DNA of 64,000 bases, from contig CP071065.1 of NCBI GenBank assembly GCA_017164015.1, forward strand, positions 7,593,501 to 7,657,500. The letters run 5' to 3'. The stretch is from Nostoc sp. UHCC 0702 (lineage in GTDB: Bacteria; Cyanobacteriota; Cyanobacteriia; Cyanobacteriales; Nostocaceae). A program made the position numbers and the translations under genes. The notes beneath the pieces were generated by a model. That model made no database searches and was not told where the DNA came from. It worked only from the letters and a program-made list of their open reading frames with translations. Shown piece after piece: positions 27,011 through 35,815 of this stretch. Positions within the stretch are counted from its first letter, which is position 1; every line of letters begins with the position of its first letter.

Positions 27011-28837
27011 ATGTTCCCAACACTAACTTTTCCAAAAATCCGTTTTCGGTATCATCGCACCCTATTAATCGGGTTTTTGATCCTGCTACCCATTCACTTT
27101 GCTCTGGCCAAGTTAGCAACAGTATTTACGTTTTCAGATGGGTCAGCTGCAATTTGGCCTTCATCTGGCGTTTTCTTGGCAACGCTACTGTTATTTGGGC
27201 GGCAGTTTTGGATTGTGTTGCTGCTTTGTGATTTCATTATTAATCGGGTGCTTTTTTTCAATACACTTGCTTCTTTGGTAGTTGCATCGCTTAATACAAT
27301 CGATTCAGTAATTATTACTAGCTTAGTGATTCGCTTTATTGCAGCACCCTACCCATTTAATCGTACACAAGATGCTATTAAATTTATTGCTTCGCTCCTC
27401 CCTTTTACACCTTTAACTGGCTTAATTGGGGCAACAACTCAGTGTATTGTCGGCATGTCACCCTGGGATAACTTTCGGCTGCTGTGGCTGGCGTGGTATA
27501 TTATTACAGTTGTGAGTATGTTAATTGTTGCTCCGGCATTATTAACGTTGTTTGAGCATTTCCGCACCCGTCAGCAATTTAAACGAACTTTAATCGCCGA
27601 ATTTGTTTTAGTCATAGCACTGTTAGTCGGCATTGGGTGTACAGCCTTTTGGAGCAACAATCCGGTAGAGTATATGATGGTGCTGCCGTTGCTGTGGGCT
27701 GCTTTTCGCTTACAACAGTGGCAAACTACACTTTTAATTATTGTCATGGCCAGCATTGGAATTGTTGGTACGTCTAAAGGATTTGGATCATTTGCTAAAG
27801 ACTCAGTTGGTACTTCTCTGCTGCTGTTGCAATCTTTTATGAGTGCATTGACTATTGCAACATTAATTTTGTCAGCAGCAATGCAAGAAAATCGCACCTC
27901 GTCCAGCCAACTAGAACAAGCCAATAATGAGCTAGAACATCGCGTTGAGCAGCGAACTGCGGAACTTCAGCAAACTCTACAAGAACTGCAAATTATGCAG
28001 GCGCAGCTGATTCAGAGAGAAAAAATGTCAAGCTTAGGGCAGTTGGTAGCTGGTGTGGCACATGAAATTAATAATCCAGTCAACTTCATTCATGGCAACC
28101 TGATCCATGTGCAAGAATATACTAAAAATTTATTAGCGTTTATAGAGTTACAGCAGCAGTATAATCCTGACCCTGCTTTGGAAATTTTAACAGCTGCCGA
28201 GGATATCGATTTGGAGTTTTTGCAGGAAGACTTACCAAAAATATTGTCTTCCATGAAGTTAGGCACCGATCGCATTCGTCAAATTGTGTTGTCGTTACGA
28301 AATTTCTCTCGTATGGACGAAGCTGAATTTAAAGCTGTTGATATTCACGCAGGTATCGACAGCACCTTGATGATTCTGCAACACCGTCTCAAAGCCACAT
28401 CAGAACGAGAAGAAATAGAAGTGATCAAAGATTACGGTAATCTTCCCCTAGTAGAATGTTATGCCGGACAACTTAACCAGGTATTTATGAATATTCTGGC
28501 GAATGCAATTGATGCTTTAGAAGAGGGTAATGCCAAACAAATAAAAGATCAACCCAATCGACTGACAATTCGCACAGATGTTGTTGATGCCACCTGGGTA
28601 GAAGTCGCGATCGCTGATAATGGAATTGGTATGTCAACCAACATTCAGCAACGAATATTTGATCCCTTCTTTACCACTAAACCGATTGGCAAAGGAACCG
28701 GTATGGGGATGTCCATCAGTTATCAAATTGTTACGGAAAACCATAACGGGAAATTAAAGTGTCACTCAACTCCTAATCAAGGAACTGAGTTCATCATTCA
28801 AGTTCCTCTCCAGCAACAAGCTCATCATGCTGTTTAA
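27011..28837 (+). CDS. Sensor histidine kinase with MASE1-like membrane sensor
   Basis: 608 residues. About eight hydrophobic segments (residues 15-300) resemble MASE1, with FSDGSAAIWPSSGVFLATLL in the first loop. A coiled coil (about 295-340) leads to HisKA with His351 in VAGVAHEINNPVNF, and HATPase_c with NILANAIDALEE and a KPIGKGTGMGMS G2 box. No PAS or receiver is present. The H-box with E-I-N-N-P is of the type common in cyanobacterial kinases. The 3' end adjoins a GGGGAGCA array. No response regulator is adjacent, so it is an orphan kinase. Confidence 0.88.
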   Translation: MFPTLTFPKIRFRYHRTLLIGFLILLPIHFALAKLATVFTFSDGSAAIWPSSGVFLATLLLFGRQFWIVLLLCDFIINRVLFFNTLASLVVASLNTIDSVIITSLVIRFIAAPYPFNRTQDAIKFIASLLPFTPLTGLIGATTQCIVGMSPWDNFRLLWLAWYIITVVSMLIVAPALLTLFEHFRTRQQFKRTLIAEFVLVIALLVGIGCTAFWSNNPVEYMMVLPLLWAAFRLQQWQTTLLIIVMASIGIVGTSKGFGSFAKDSVGTSLLLLQSFMSALTIATLILSAAMQENRTSSSQLEQANNELEHRVEQRTAELQQTLQELQIMQAQLIQREKMSSLGQLVAGVAHEINNPVNFIHGNLIHVQEYTKNLLAFIELQQQYNPDPALEILTAAEDIDLEFLQEDLPKILSSMKLGTDRIRQIVLSLRNFSRMDEAEFKAVDIHAGIDSTLMILQHRLKATSEREEIEVIKDYGNLPLVECYAGQLNQVFMNILANAIDALEEGNAKQIKDQPNRLTIRTDVVDATWVEVAIADNGIGMSTNIQQRIFDPFFTTKPIGKGTGMGMSISYQIVTENHNGKLKCHSTPNQGTEFIIQVPLQQQAHHAV

Positions 28838-28855
28838 ATTTGGGCAACTACTTAT

Positions 28856-29006
28856 GCAGGGGAGCAGGGGAGAAGGGGAGCAGGGGAGAAGGGGAGAAGG
28901 GGAGCAGGGGAGCAGGGGAGCAGGGGAGAAAATTCTACCTCATCCCCCTCATCCCCCTCATCCCCCTCATCCCCCTCATCCCCCCCATCCCCCCCATCCC
29001 CCTACT
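28856..29006. repeat. GGGGAGCA/GGGGAGAA and CATCCCCCT arrays, overlapping a CDS end
   Basis: About eight G-rich 8-9-base units (28858-28927) are followed by about eight 9-base CATCCCCCT units (28938-29006). The second array encodes the last residues and the stop codon of the minus-strand gene ending at 28976. Confidence 0.9.
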
Positions 29007-29569
29007 CCCCATATCTGATGAAATAATTGCGATCGCGCTCTTAAACGCCACCAAATTGCGATCGTGGGTTGGGGATTTATTGTTTCTGAATTTCCTAATT
29101 TACTGATAGGGTAACGAAACCAACACACATTTATGTAAGTAGCGGGTTCATAAGCCGACAGCCATGTTTGCTCGTAGCGTACCAAATCACTCAGCCACAA
29201 TGGCTCTATGCCTTCTTCCTGAGCAACTTTGATGATAAAGTTAGCAAAAGCGATCGCATCTTCTCTGTGTTTTTTAATTCCTTTGGGTAAGTGTTTTTCT
29301 GCATATCGCCAAAACAATGCCGTAAAGTTTTTACCTAAAACCCGTGCCGTTCGTGGCAGCAATTCGCGTACTTCTCCCAGCCGCTTCCACTTGAGAGAAT
29401 TGGCGAAGATACTGACTTCTTTTGCAGAAACTTCGGCTAATTGCTGTGCTTCATCACCACTAAGTCCCAACTCTGCACCAACAACCTGCGGGTTAGCAAA
29501 AAAACGCTCTCTGAACTCAGTATTGGTGTAAATTTGGGCTAAAACTTGCTGGGTTTGTGCTAACCCCAT
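28976..29569 (-). CDS. DUF692-partner protein, small helical domain, C-terminus made of repeat DNA
   Basis: 197 residues. The N-terminal 60 residues (QIYTNTEFRERFFANPQVVG, then ELGLSGDEAQQLAEVS) form a short helical domain typical of proteins paired with DUF692 enzymes; in related systems the partner binds the substrate peptide. The middle, LPRTARVLGKNFTALFWRYA, is also helical. The ATG overlaps the end of the DUF692 gene by ten bases, indicating translational coupling. The last residues (GVGGWGGWGG) and stop come from a GGGGGATGA tandem array, so the native C-terminus has probably been replaced. Partner function is inferred from position. Confidence 0.65.
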   Translation of the reverse strand: MGLAQTQQVLAQIYTNTEFRERFFANPQVVGAELGLSGDEAQQLAEVSAKEVSIFANSLKWKRLGEVRELLPRTARVLGKNFTALFWRYAEKHLPKGIKKHREDAIAFANFIIKVAQEEGIEPLWLSDLVRYEQTWLSAYEPATYINVCWFRYPISKLGNSETINPQPTIAIWWRLRARSQLFHQIWGVGGWGGWGG

Positions 29570-30393
29570 CTTCCACGACTCCTACCAATTTCTCGTGCTT
29601 TTGCTAATTCTTCTGTCAACTCTGCAAAGGGTGGTAAATTTTCATCCCTTTCTAGGACGATTCCTTTTACTGATACACGCGCAACAACTTCATCCATAAG
29701 TTGCCACACTTCCAAAGGTGTTGACTGAGAATGGCTATCAATCAATATACCGTCATGCCAATGTCCACCAACAAAATGCAATTGTACGATGCGTTCCCAA
29801 GGTAATTGCTGCAAAAAGTCATGCACATCATAGCCGTAATTCATGGCATTGGTGTAAAGATTCGTGACATCCAACAGCAACCCACAATCACAACGTTCTA
29901 CAACTTCTGTTAAAAACTGTGCCTCTGTCATTTGGGCCCCTGGAAGCGCCACCATATAGGTAATATTTTCCAAAATTAATGGCACATCAACCCAGCGGCG
30001 CACTTCGGCAATGTTGCGACAAAGGACTTCCACGGCTTCCTTGGTGTAGGGTAGCGGCGATAAATGCCCGATATCGACTCCCCCCGCTTTGGTAAAGCAG
30101 ATATGTTCACTCCACCAAGGCGGGTTAAGTTGCTTAATAAGTCGTGCAAGTTTGCGTAAATAATCTGTATCCAAACCTTCAGCACTGCCTAGCGATAAAT
30201 TGATGGCATGGGGAATAATGGGGAAATGGCTAGCCAGCAGTTCTAACTCCTGCTGTTTTTGCATAGGTGCATCTAGATAATGTTCAGCAACAATTTCCAA
30301 AAAATTAACTTGCTGGCGGTTGAGAAACAAGTCACTTTTGAATGGTTCCCGAAAACCCAACCCCACGCCTAAAGTAGGGAGATGAGAAAACAT
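29560..30393 (-). CDS. DUF692 multinuclear non-heme iron oxidase (MNIO)-like protein
   Basis: 277 residues from the ATG at 30393. It starts HLPTLGVGLGFREPF, as the DUF692 family does. Metal-ligand segments of this TIM-barrel family are all visible: PHAINLSLGS, WWSEHICF, LILENITYM, LLLDVTNLYTNAMNYG, VQLHFVGGH, IDSHSQ and VLERDENLPP. Studied members (MbnB, TglH, BufB type) bind two or three irons and oxidatively modify cysteines of ribosomal peptides, usually with a partner protein. Here the gene begins five bases after a protein with a Cys/Gly-rich tail and overlaps the partner gene. The substrate is not proven; the tail is the natural candidate. Confidence 0.85.
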   Translation of the reverse strand: MFSHLPTLGVGLGFREPFKSDLFLNRQQVNFLEIVAEHYLDAPMQKQQELELLASHFPIIPHAINLSLGSAEGLDTDYLRKLARLIKQLNPPWWSEHICFTKAGGVDIGHLSPLPYTKEAVEVLCRNIAEVRRWVDVPLILENITYMVALPGAQMTEAQFLTEVVERCDCGLLLDVTNLYTNAMNYGYDVHDFLQQLPWERIVQLHFVGGHWHDGILIDSHSQSTPLEVWQLMDEVVARVSVKGIVLERDENLPPFAELTEELAKAREIGRSRGRWG

Positions 30394-30398
30394 TTTTC

Positions 30399-31427
30399 TT
30401 AACCCCCACAGCCGCCACAACCACCGCCACAACCGCCACCGCAAGAACTGCCACTACTACAAGAACTGCTACTACAAGAACTGCTGCTAGAAGAACTACT
30501 ACTACAAGAACTGCTACTACTACAAGAACTACTACTACTCAATGAAACACTACCACTCCATGAACTCCTACTAGATGAACTTCTAGACGACCTTGTGTAT
30601 GTGCTAGTTGTCCTACCGTAATCTATTGGGGGAAAGAATGCTTTGTGGTAGGAGTCGTAGGAGGTTCCCGCCAAGGCTTCAACGCCAAAGAGTGCCACCA
30701 GCAAGTTGTAGTCATATATAGAAGGGTTAGCAAACCTTACCTTAGTTCTCAGTTGGGCGAATGTTTGCTGGAGTTGTTGCAGATACCTTTTTCCCCGATG
30801 ACTGAGGTGCGATCGCCTGCTAACTAACCACAAAAGAAAGATAATGGAGATGACACCCATTGCAATTAAAAAACCCACGTTATAGCGTCCCTTACCCAAA
30901 GCGATAAGAAGCTTATAACCGCCCAAGCTGAAGATAATCATCGCCCCAATTAAGCCAACTTTAATATTCCATTCATGCCATTTGTCATCATGCAGCAGTT
31001 GTTCATTTTGCAACTGTTCTTCATAGCCATTACAGAATGGTTGTACTGTCTGGGTTGCCAACTTAATAGAATCCTCAACTGTGGAAGCAGCAGAAAAGTT
31101 ATTAAACACCTGCTGTTCTATTGGGTAGAGATCAAATGTTTGGGGAGGATTTACTGCTTTAATGATCGCCTGTTTGCCGACTTGCAAATAATCTTCCACA
31201 ATCAAATCAAATAATGCCACATGGGCAACTCCCGCTTCTAACGAACGCAAATAAGCGATTTCGTAAGGGTCTGGTTTCTCAGAAATTAATGGTAAAGGCT
31301 GATTTTTGGTTGGATCTTGGACTAACCGCCAGCAGGTTATTAACGTTGCAACAATTACAAAGCTATAAAACAGCAGAAAGTCTGGCCCGTACATATCTGC
31401 GATCGGATTATGCAGAAATGCATCCAT
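30399..31427 (-). CDS. TIGR04222-type membrane protein with Ser/Cys/Gly-rich C-terminal tail
   Basis: 342 residues. One N-terminal span (about 16-38), the SEKPDPYEIAYLRSLEAGVA segment characteristic of TIGR04222, and two more spans near 165-205 place it in the membrane. From about residue 272 the protein becomes low-complexity: Arg/Ser-rich, then long Ser runs interrupted by Cys, ending in C-G-G-G-C-G-G-G-C-G-G-C-G-G, with eight Cys in the last 46 residues. AAGGAG lies nine bases before the ATG. It is the first gene of a coupled three-gene cluster with the DUF692 enzyme and its partner. The Cys tail may be the modified substrate. Confidence 0.75.
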   Translation of the reverse strand: MDAFLHNPIADMYGPDFLLFYSFVIVATLITCWRLVQDPTKNQPLPLISEKPDPYEIAYLRSLEAGVAHVALFDLIVEDYLQVGKQAIIKAVNPPQTFDLYPIEQQVFNNFSAASTVEDSIKLATQTVQPFCNGYEEQLQNEQLLHDDKWHEWNIKVGLIGAMIIFSLGGYKLLIALGKGRYNVGFLIAMGVISIIFLLWLVSRRSHLSHRGKRYLQQLQQTFAQLRTKVRFANPSIYDYNLLVALFGVEALAGTSYDSYHKAFFPPIDYGRTTSTYTRSSRSSSSRSSWSGSVSLSSSSSCSSSSSCSSSSSSSSSCSSSSCSSGSSCGGGCGGGCGGCGG

Positions 31428-32040
31428 TGCTTTGACTCCTTGTTAGGTAATTACTGAAAATACGAGAAATGAAATGTCTCAATGTTTGCAGCGTTTTTTT
31501 TAGAACATTTGGCTTTCTCAGGTTTTTAATTTACTTAACCATTGTATTATAGCACACGCTAAATTTTATCCGCCACCACAGCCACCGCCCCCATCACCAC
31601 TACCACCGTCACCGCCACCACAGGAAATATTTGGATGGGTTTCCCTAGTAGCTTGCTACAATACCAATTTCAGCCTTTTCGGAAAACTCTTTCTGAAAAG
31701 TACAGGAATTACGCAAACAATAGCCGAAACCATTATTTTTATAAACTGTGTAATTTTACATTTTTATGAAAATAGCTAGTAGGGTGTGTTAGGCGCATAT
31801 TTCGATATGAATTGTAACGAGAGATATGTGAAAAGCGCCTAACGCACCATCTTATATAGCGGTGGGTTAGGCTAAAGCCATAACACACCCTACTGGGGTG
31901 GCTTGGCTAAATTTGTACATTAGCAAATTATCGTGGGATGGGCGTCTCGCCTATCCTAATTGGCAGGCAAGATGCCCACCCCACAAGAAAATTTATTGCA
32001 ATATTTTAGTCATGCCATGCCACTATTTAAGATTTAATAC
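31428..32040. other. Intergenic region with tail remnant and two hairpin repeats
   Basis: Besides the Cys/Gly tail stub it holds a long inverted repeat (31778-31893: AGTAGGGTGTGTTA with TAACACACCCTACT, and inner TTAGGCGC/GCGCCTAA) and a second one (31932-31983: GTGGGATGGGCGTCTCGCC with GGCAAGATGCCCACCCCAC). A fragment related to the first is at 49338-49371. No intact gene. Confidence 0.65.
31566..31655 (-). pseudogene. Remnant of a second Cys/Gly-rich tail
   Basis: On the minus strand a frame bounded upstream by TAG encodes THPNIS followed by C-G-G-G-D-G-G-S-G-D-G-G-G-G-C-G-G-G and stop. This is the kind of tail that ends TIGR04222-type proteins. No upstream coding domain remains, so it looks like the 3' stub of a deleted paralogue just ahead of the intact cluster. 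Confidence 0.5.
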
Positions 32041-32829
32041 TTAAGATTTATTAATAGACAACTTAGTTCCGCACCTTTTACAAAACCCAGCATCAGCATC
32101 ATGAAAAGCCAAACCACAACCAGAACAAACTGTTTCTACCTGATTGGTATTTTTCACCAATCGCTTAATTAAATCACCAACTTGCCAAGGAACTAGTGCC
32201 ACACCTGTCAAAATCATCAATACTGTGAGTAGGCGGCCTAATTCAGATATTGGCGTAATATCACCAAATCCCACAGTTGTCATGGTGACGACAGAGAAAT
32301 AAAAAGCATCCAAAAAAGTACTGTAAACTTTAGCATTAACAGGATGCTCAACTTGATAAATTAAGCCAGAGTAAACAAAAATAATTGCAAATAAAGTAAA
32401 TAATATCCTTGTAAAGATGACAGTATCTTCGCTAGTGATGCCGGCTAATAAAAATCTTTTATCTATAAACCTGATTAAGCGTAAAATCCGGAACCAGCGC
32501 AGTATGCGGATAAAGCTGATATCTACCAATCCTATGAAATAGGGTAACATTGCCATTAAGTCAACAATGGCATAAAAGCTAAAAATATACTTAAGTTTAT
32601 TTTCTGCACTCCACAAGCGAATTACATACTCTACTGCAAAAATTATCAAAATAGTAGTATCGATGACATCCAACTGAAACCGGACAGCATCAGGAATATT
32701 ATAAGTTTCAGCCACAAAAATTCCTGATGATAGTAAAACCAGTCCGGCAATAACTAAGTTAATCGTTTTACCCACTGGTGTTTCTAGGTCTGTTAAATAA
32801 ATTTGTGTTTGTTTTCTGCTTAATAGCAT
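32041..32829 (-). CDS. Voltage-gated-type potassium channel with C-terminal zinc ribbon
   Basis: 262 residues. Six membrane segments are visible, with an S4-like charged helix (RILRWFRILRLIRF, about residues 103-116), a pore helix and the K+ selectivity filter TTVGFGD near residue 187. The short cytoplasmic tail ends in a zinc-ribbon-like motif: C-S-G-C-G, then C-K-R-C-G. Such bacterial Kv-like channels form tetramers; the ribbon may help assembly. It is divergent from the deaminase gene (90 bases between starts). Confidence 0.88.
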   Translation of the reverse strand: MLLSRKQTQIYLTDLETPVGKTINLVIAGLVLLSSGIFVAETYNIPDAVRFQLDVIDTTILIIFAVEYVIRLWSAENKLKYIFSFYAIVDLMAMLPYFIGLVDISFIRILRWFRILRLIRFIDKRFLLAGITSEDTVIFTRILFTLFAIIFVYSGLIYQVEHPVNAKVYSTFLDAFYFSVVTMTTVGFGDITPISELGRLLTVLMILTGVALVPWQVGDLIKRLVKNTNQVETVCSGCGLAFHDADAGFCKRCGTKLSINKS

Positions 32830-32919
32830 ATTTGCTTATCAGTAATTTTAATCAGCTCCCATAAGTAACATTGCTAATGCGATATTATTAATCATTATCT
32901 TTTTCGACTCCAAGTTAAC

Positions 32920-33345
32920 ATGAACCAAGAATATTTTATGCGCTTAGCACTGGCGGAAGCAAAAAAAGGCGATGGGCCTTACGGTGCCGTCATTGTTAAG
33001 GATGACAAAGTTGTTGCCGTCGCATATAATACTGTGTTTAGGGATAGCGATCCATCTGCCCATGCGGAAATCAATGTCATTCGTAGTTTAACAGCTAAAC
33101 TTCAAAACCTTTCTTTAGAAGGTTATAGCATATATACCACTGGTGAACCTTGTCCAATGTGTGCGGCTGCTTGTGTTTGGACGGGTTTATCAGAAATTGT
33201 ATATGGCGCTTCAATTGAAGATTTAATCTCGGCTAATCAGTCGCAGATTAATATTACTTGTGAAGAGGTCATAGCCAAGTCATTTAGAAATATTAAAGTG
33301 ACTAAAGGGGTGTTGAGAGCAGAATGTTTAGCTTTGTTTGAATAA
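32920..33345 (+). CDS. Nucleoside deaminase (guanine deaminase-like)
   Basis: 141 residues with the cytidine-deaminase-fold zinc site: H-A-E in SAHAEINVIR near residue 49 and P-C-x-M-C in GEPCPMCAAACVW near residue 80. The length and the N-terminal MRLALAEAKKGDGPYGAVIV are closer to GuaD-type or small-molecule deaminases than to TadA, but tRNA adenosine deaminase cannot be excluded by eye. It probably deaminates a purine base or nucleoside. It is followed 58 bases later by a small membrane-protein gene. Confidence 0.82.
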   Translation: MNQEYFMRLALAEAKKGDGPYGAVIVKDDKVVAVAYNTVFRDSDPSAHAEINVIRSLTAKLQNLSLEGYSIYTTGEPCPMCAAACVWTGLSEIVYGASIEDLISANQSQINITCEEVIAKSFRNIKVTKGVLRAECLALFE

Positions 33346-33403
33346 CTGATTTTTTGTAATAGCAAGTAAAGGAAAAATGTCAAAAATAATTGGCTGAGAA
33401 GGA

Positions 33404-33694
33404 ATGACTCTGGAAGAAGTAAACAAAGAAATAATAAAGGGGACGAGATTTGTCATTTTTCCTTACTGCTTTTCTAGAATAATTTTAACGTTTAAATGCA
33501 GCTCTGCAATTCACTTTATTAAATTTGATGAAAATAGCCTGAAAAAAAGACTCCCATTGATATTTATTTCGTTCTTTTTAGGTTGGTGGGGCATACCTTG
33601 GGGAATAATATATACAATCCAATATCTTTTTACTAACTTGAGAGGCGGAAAAGACATAACCGAGCAAGTAATTTCTGCTTTCAGACAAACGTAA
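33404..33694 (+). CDS. Small conserved-type membrane protein (96 aa)
   Basis: Two hydrophobic stretches: residues about 15-32, and 50-75 containing FISFFLGWWGIPWGIIYTIQ. The GWWGIPWG motif followed by TNLRGGKDITEQV recalls a family of small cyanobacterial membrane proteins of unknown function. It follows the deaminase gene on the same strand and converges with the response regulator gene. GGAA lies just before the ATG. Confidence 0.6.
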   Translation: MTLEEVNKEIIKGTRFVIFPYCFSRIILTFKCSSAIHFIKFDENSLKKRLPLIFISFFLGWWGIPWGIIYTIQYLFTNLRGGKDITEQVISAFRQT

Positions 33695-33714
33695 AATATA
33701 CCAAATTTGAATTT

Positions 33715-34377
33715 TTAGCTAGGTTCATCTAAATAGGATAAAAATGTGTTGGCGATAATAGCAGCTTGAGTGCGATCGCGCAAATCTAATCTGTTTAAAA
33801 TATTAGTGACATGATTCTTGACTGTACCCTCAGAAATGTAGAGTTGCTGAGCAATTTCGCGGTTACTAGCGCCTGTTGCAATTAACCGTAAAACCTCTTT
33901 TTCTCTGGGGGTGAGTTCAGTTAAACTAGGCGGTACAGGTGTTTTTTGGTTTGATGGAATGGTGGAAAATTGAGTCAGAAGTTTTTTGACGATTCCTGGC
34001 CCTAGTTGTGTATATCCTTTATAAACTGCACGAATGGCAACAGCTAATTCTTCTGAAGGTGTATCTTTGAGTAAATAACCGATAGCTCCATTCTGCAATG
34101 CTGCTGTCACATATGCATCATCATCAAAAGTCGTCAAGACTAAAATTTTAACGCCTACAAAACGTTTTTGAATTTCCCGTGTGGCTGCTACTCCATCCAT
34201 CACGGGCATTCTGATATCCATTAATACTACATCTGGCTGTAATTTTTCAACTAAATCAATGGCATTTTCACCATTTTCCGCCTCTCCCACAATTTCTATA
34301 TCTGGTTCTAATTCTAATAATGCTTTTAATCCTTGGCGAATTAAACTTTGGTCATCTACAAGTAACAATTTAATCAT
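33715..34377 (-). CDS. NarL/FixJ-family response regulator
   Basis: 220 residues. Receiver domain with phosphoacceptor Asp54 (VVLMDIRMPVMDG) and conserved Lys in YLLKDTPSEEL; C-terminal LuxR-type HTH with LTPREKEVLRLIATGASNRE and SEGTVKNHVTNIL. It is a DNA-binding transcription factor activated by phosphorylation. The start overlaps the end of the upstream kinase gene by four bases (ATGA), so the two form a cognate pair. The Spy-like gene on the other side of the kinase is a plausible target. Confidence 0.92.
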   Translation of the reverse strand: MIKLLLVDDQSLIRQGLKALLELEPDIEIVGEAENGENAIDLVEKLQPDVVLMDIRMPVMDGVAATREIQKRFVGVKILVLTTFDDDAYVTAALQNGAIGYLLKDTPSEELAVAIRAVYKGYTQLGPGIVKKLLTQFSTIPSNQKTPVPPSLTELTPREKEVLRLIATGASNREIAQQLYISEGTVKNHVTNILNRLDLRDRTQAAIIANTFLSYLDEPS

Positions 34378-35642
34378 CGCGTCAACCTTGGTAAGGGAAT
34401 ATCAACTATAATTTGGCAACCAGAACCAGTAGCACTATGAATATTAAATTCACCATCTAATGCTAAGGTGCGATCGCGCATACTTTGTAAACCAAATCCT
34501 GTGGTATTTTGTGTGAAATTAAAACCTTTACCATTATCTTGAATCCTCAACCATAAACTACCTGTGATTGTAATTAATTCCAGTTTCACTTCTGTAGCAT
34601 TAGCGTGCTTAGTAATATTTGTGAGAGATTCTTGGATAATGCGGTAGACAGCGGTGCTAATTTCTATGGGAATATTCTCATCAATTGCGAACCTACAAAT
34701 AGGAGAAATCCCCGTAGAACGATAAAAATCTTCTAAAAGAATAGCAATTGCCTGTTCTAGAGATTTCCCTTGTAAGGGATGAGAACGCATAGTAGAAACA
34801 GATTGACGAACATCTTTGAGTGCATTAGAACCAAGTTCCTTTGCTCTTGCTAAAAATGATTGCGCCTTGCTAGGATTAGATTGCCATAGTTTCAAAGCCG
34901 TTTCTAATTGTAGATTTAAAGCTGTTAGAGAGTGTCCCAAAGAATCATGGATTTCACGAGCAATACGATTACGTTCTTCTAAGGTAGCTTGATTTTCAAT
35001 TTGCATGGCGTATTGGCGGAGTTTATCGTTAGCATTAGCTAGCTTTTCCCGACTCTCCCGTTCAGATAATACGGCATTCATCATCAACAAGACAAAAACT
35101 AAACTTAAGCCAAATGTGAGCGCCCAGTTTAAACTCAAAAACCGAAAACGTTCTTGTCCTTGTTGTAATAATTGATAATTGAACAATTGATATTTGAGTT
35201 GTGTAGTTGATAGAGATAAGATAAATGATAAGCCGGTAATTATCAAACGCCCAGGTAACTTAAATATTAGGCAACTCCGAGCAACCAAAATGATGTAGAG
35301 AAAGGGAAAAGGGCGAGAGAATCTGCCGCCCAATAAACCAGTTATGGAAATCAAGATAATTTCACTAGCTGTGTAGATTACCTTTGTGAACTTGTTATTA
35401 GTGGGCAATCTTAAACCCATTAATGCAAAAAAAATCAGACTCAAAATTGACAGTTCCGGGAAGATACCGCAAATTGACAGTTCCGGGAAGATACTGCAAA
35501 TTGAAACTTCTGAATGTTTGTAACGAAATTTTGGTGACGAAGGTGATAAAATTATGGGCAATATAGCGATCGCCAGTAGTATCCATTCCAAATAAAGCAA
35601 AGATGGAAAAGGATGCTTCTTAATTTTAAACGTCAGATTCAT
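34374..35642 (-). CDS. NarL-type sensor histidine kinase (HisKA_3)
   Basis: 422 residues. About six membrane segments occupy residues 15-195, followed by a short coiled coil, the HisKA_3 dimerisation domain with His232 in IAREIHDSLGHS, and HATPase_c with DNGKGFNF and GFGLQSMRDR. This is the DesK/NreB kinase type that pairs with NarL regulators. A 27-base segment is tandemly duplicated in frame at 35441-35496, giving a repeated S-I-C-x-I-F-P-E-L unit in the first extracellular loop. It is divergent from the Spy-like gene (173 bases). Confidence 0.9.
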   Translation of the reverse strand: MNLTFKIKKHPFPSLLYLEWILLAIAILPIILSPSSPKFRYKHSEVSICSIFPELSICGIFPELSILSLIFFALMGLRLPTNNKFTKVIYTASEIILISITGLLGGRFSRPFPFLYIILVARSCLIFKLPGRLIITGLSFILSLSTTQLKYQLFNYQLLQQGQERFRFLSLNWALTFGLSLVFVLLMMNAVLSERESREKLANANDKLRQYAMQIENQATLEERNRIAREIHDSLGHSLTALNLQLETALKLWQSNPSKAQSFLARAKELGSNALKDVRQSVSTMRSHPLQGKSLEQAIAILLEDFYRSTGISPICRFAIDENIPIEISTAVYRIIQESLTNITKHANATEVKLELITITGSLWLRIQDNGKGFNFTQNTTGFGLQSMRDRTLALDGEFNIHSATGSGCQIIVDIPLPRLTR

Positions 35643-35815
35643 CAGTCGTTGCCCTCAATTTAAGAGTTAGGACTTGTAACAATTATCAGCCAGATTTACC
35701 AAAACTGAATCATGACTTTAGTCATGGTGTAACCGTGACTTTCTCCTCATGTGATTGCTGGACGTGAATTTCTATGATGGTGACATCCAACCAGGAAGCA
35801 ATTACGAGGTAGTAA

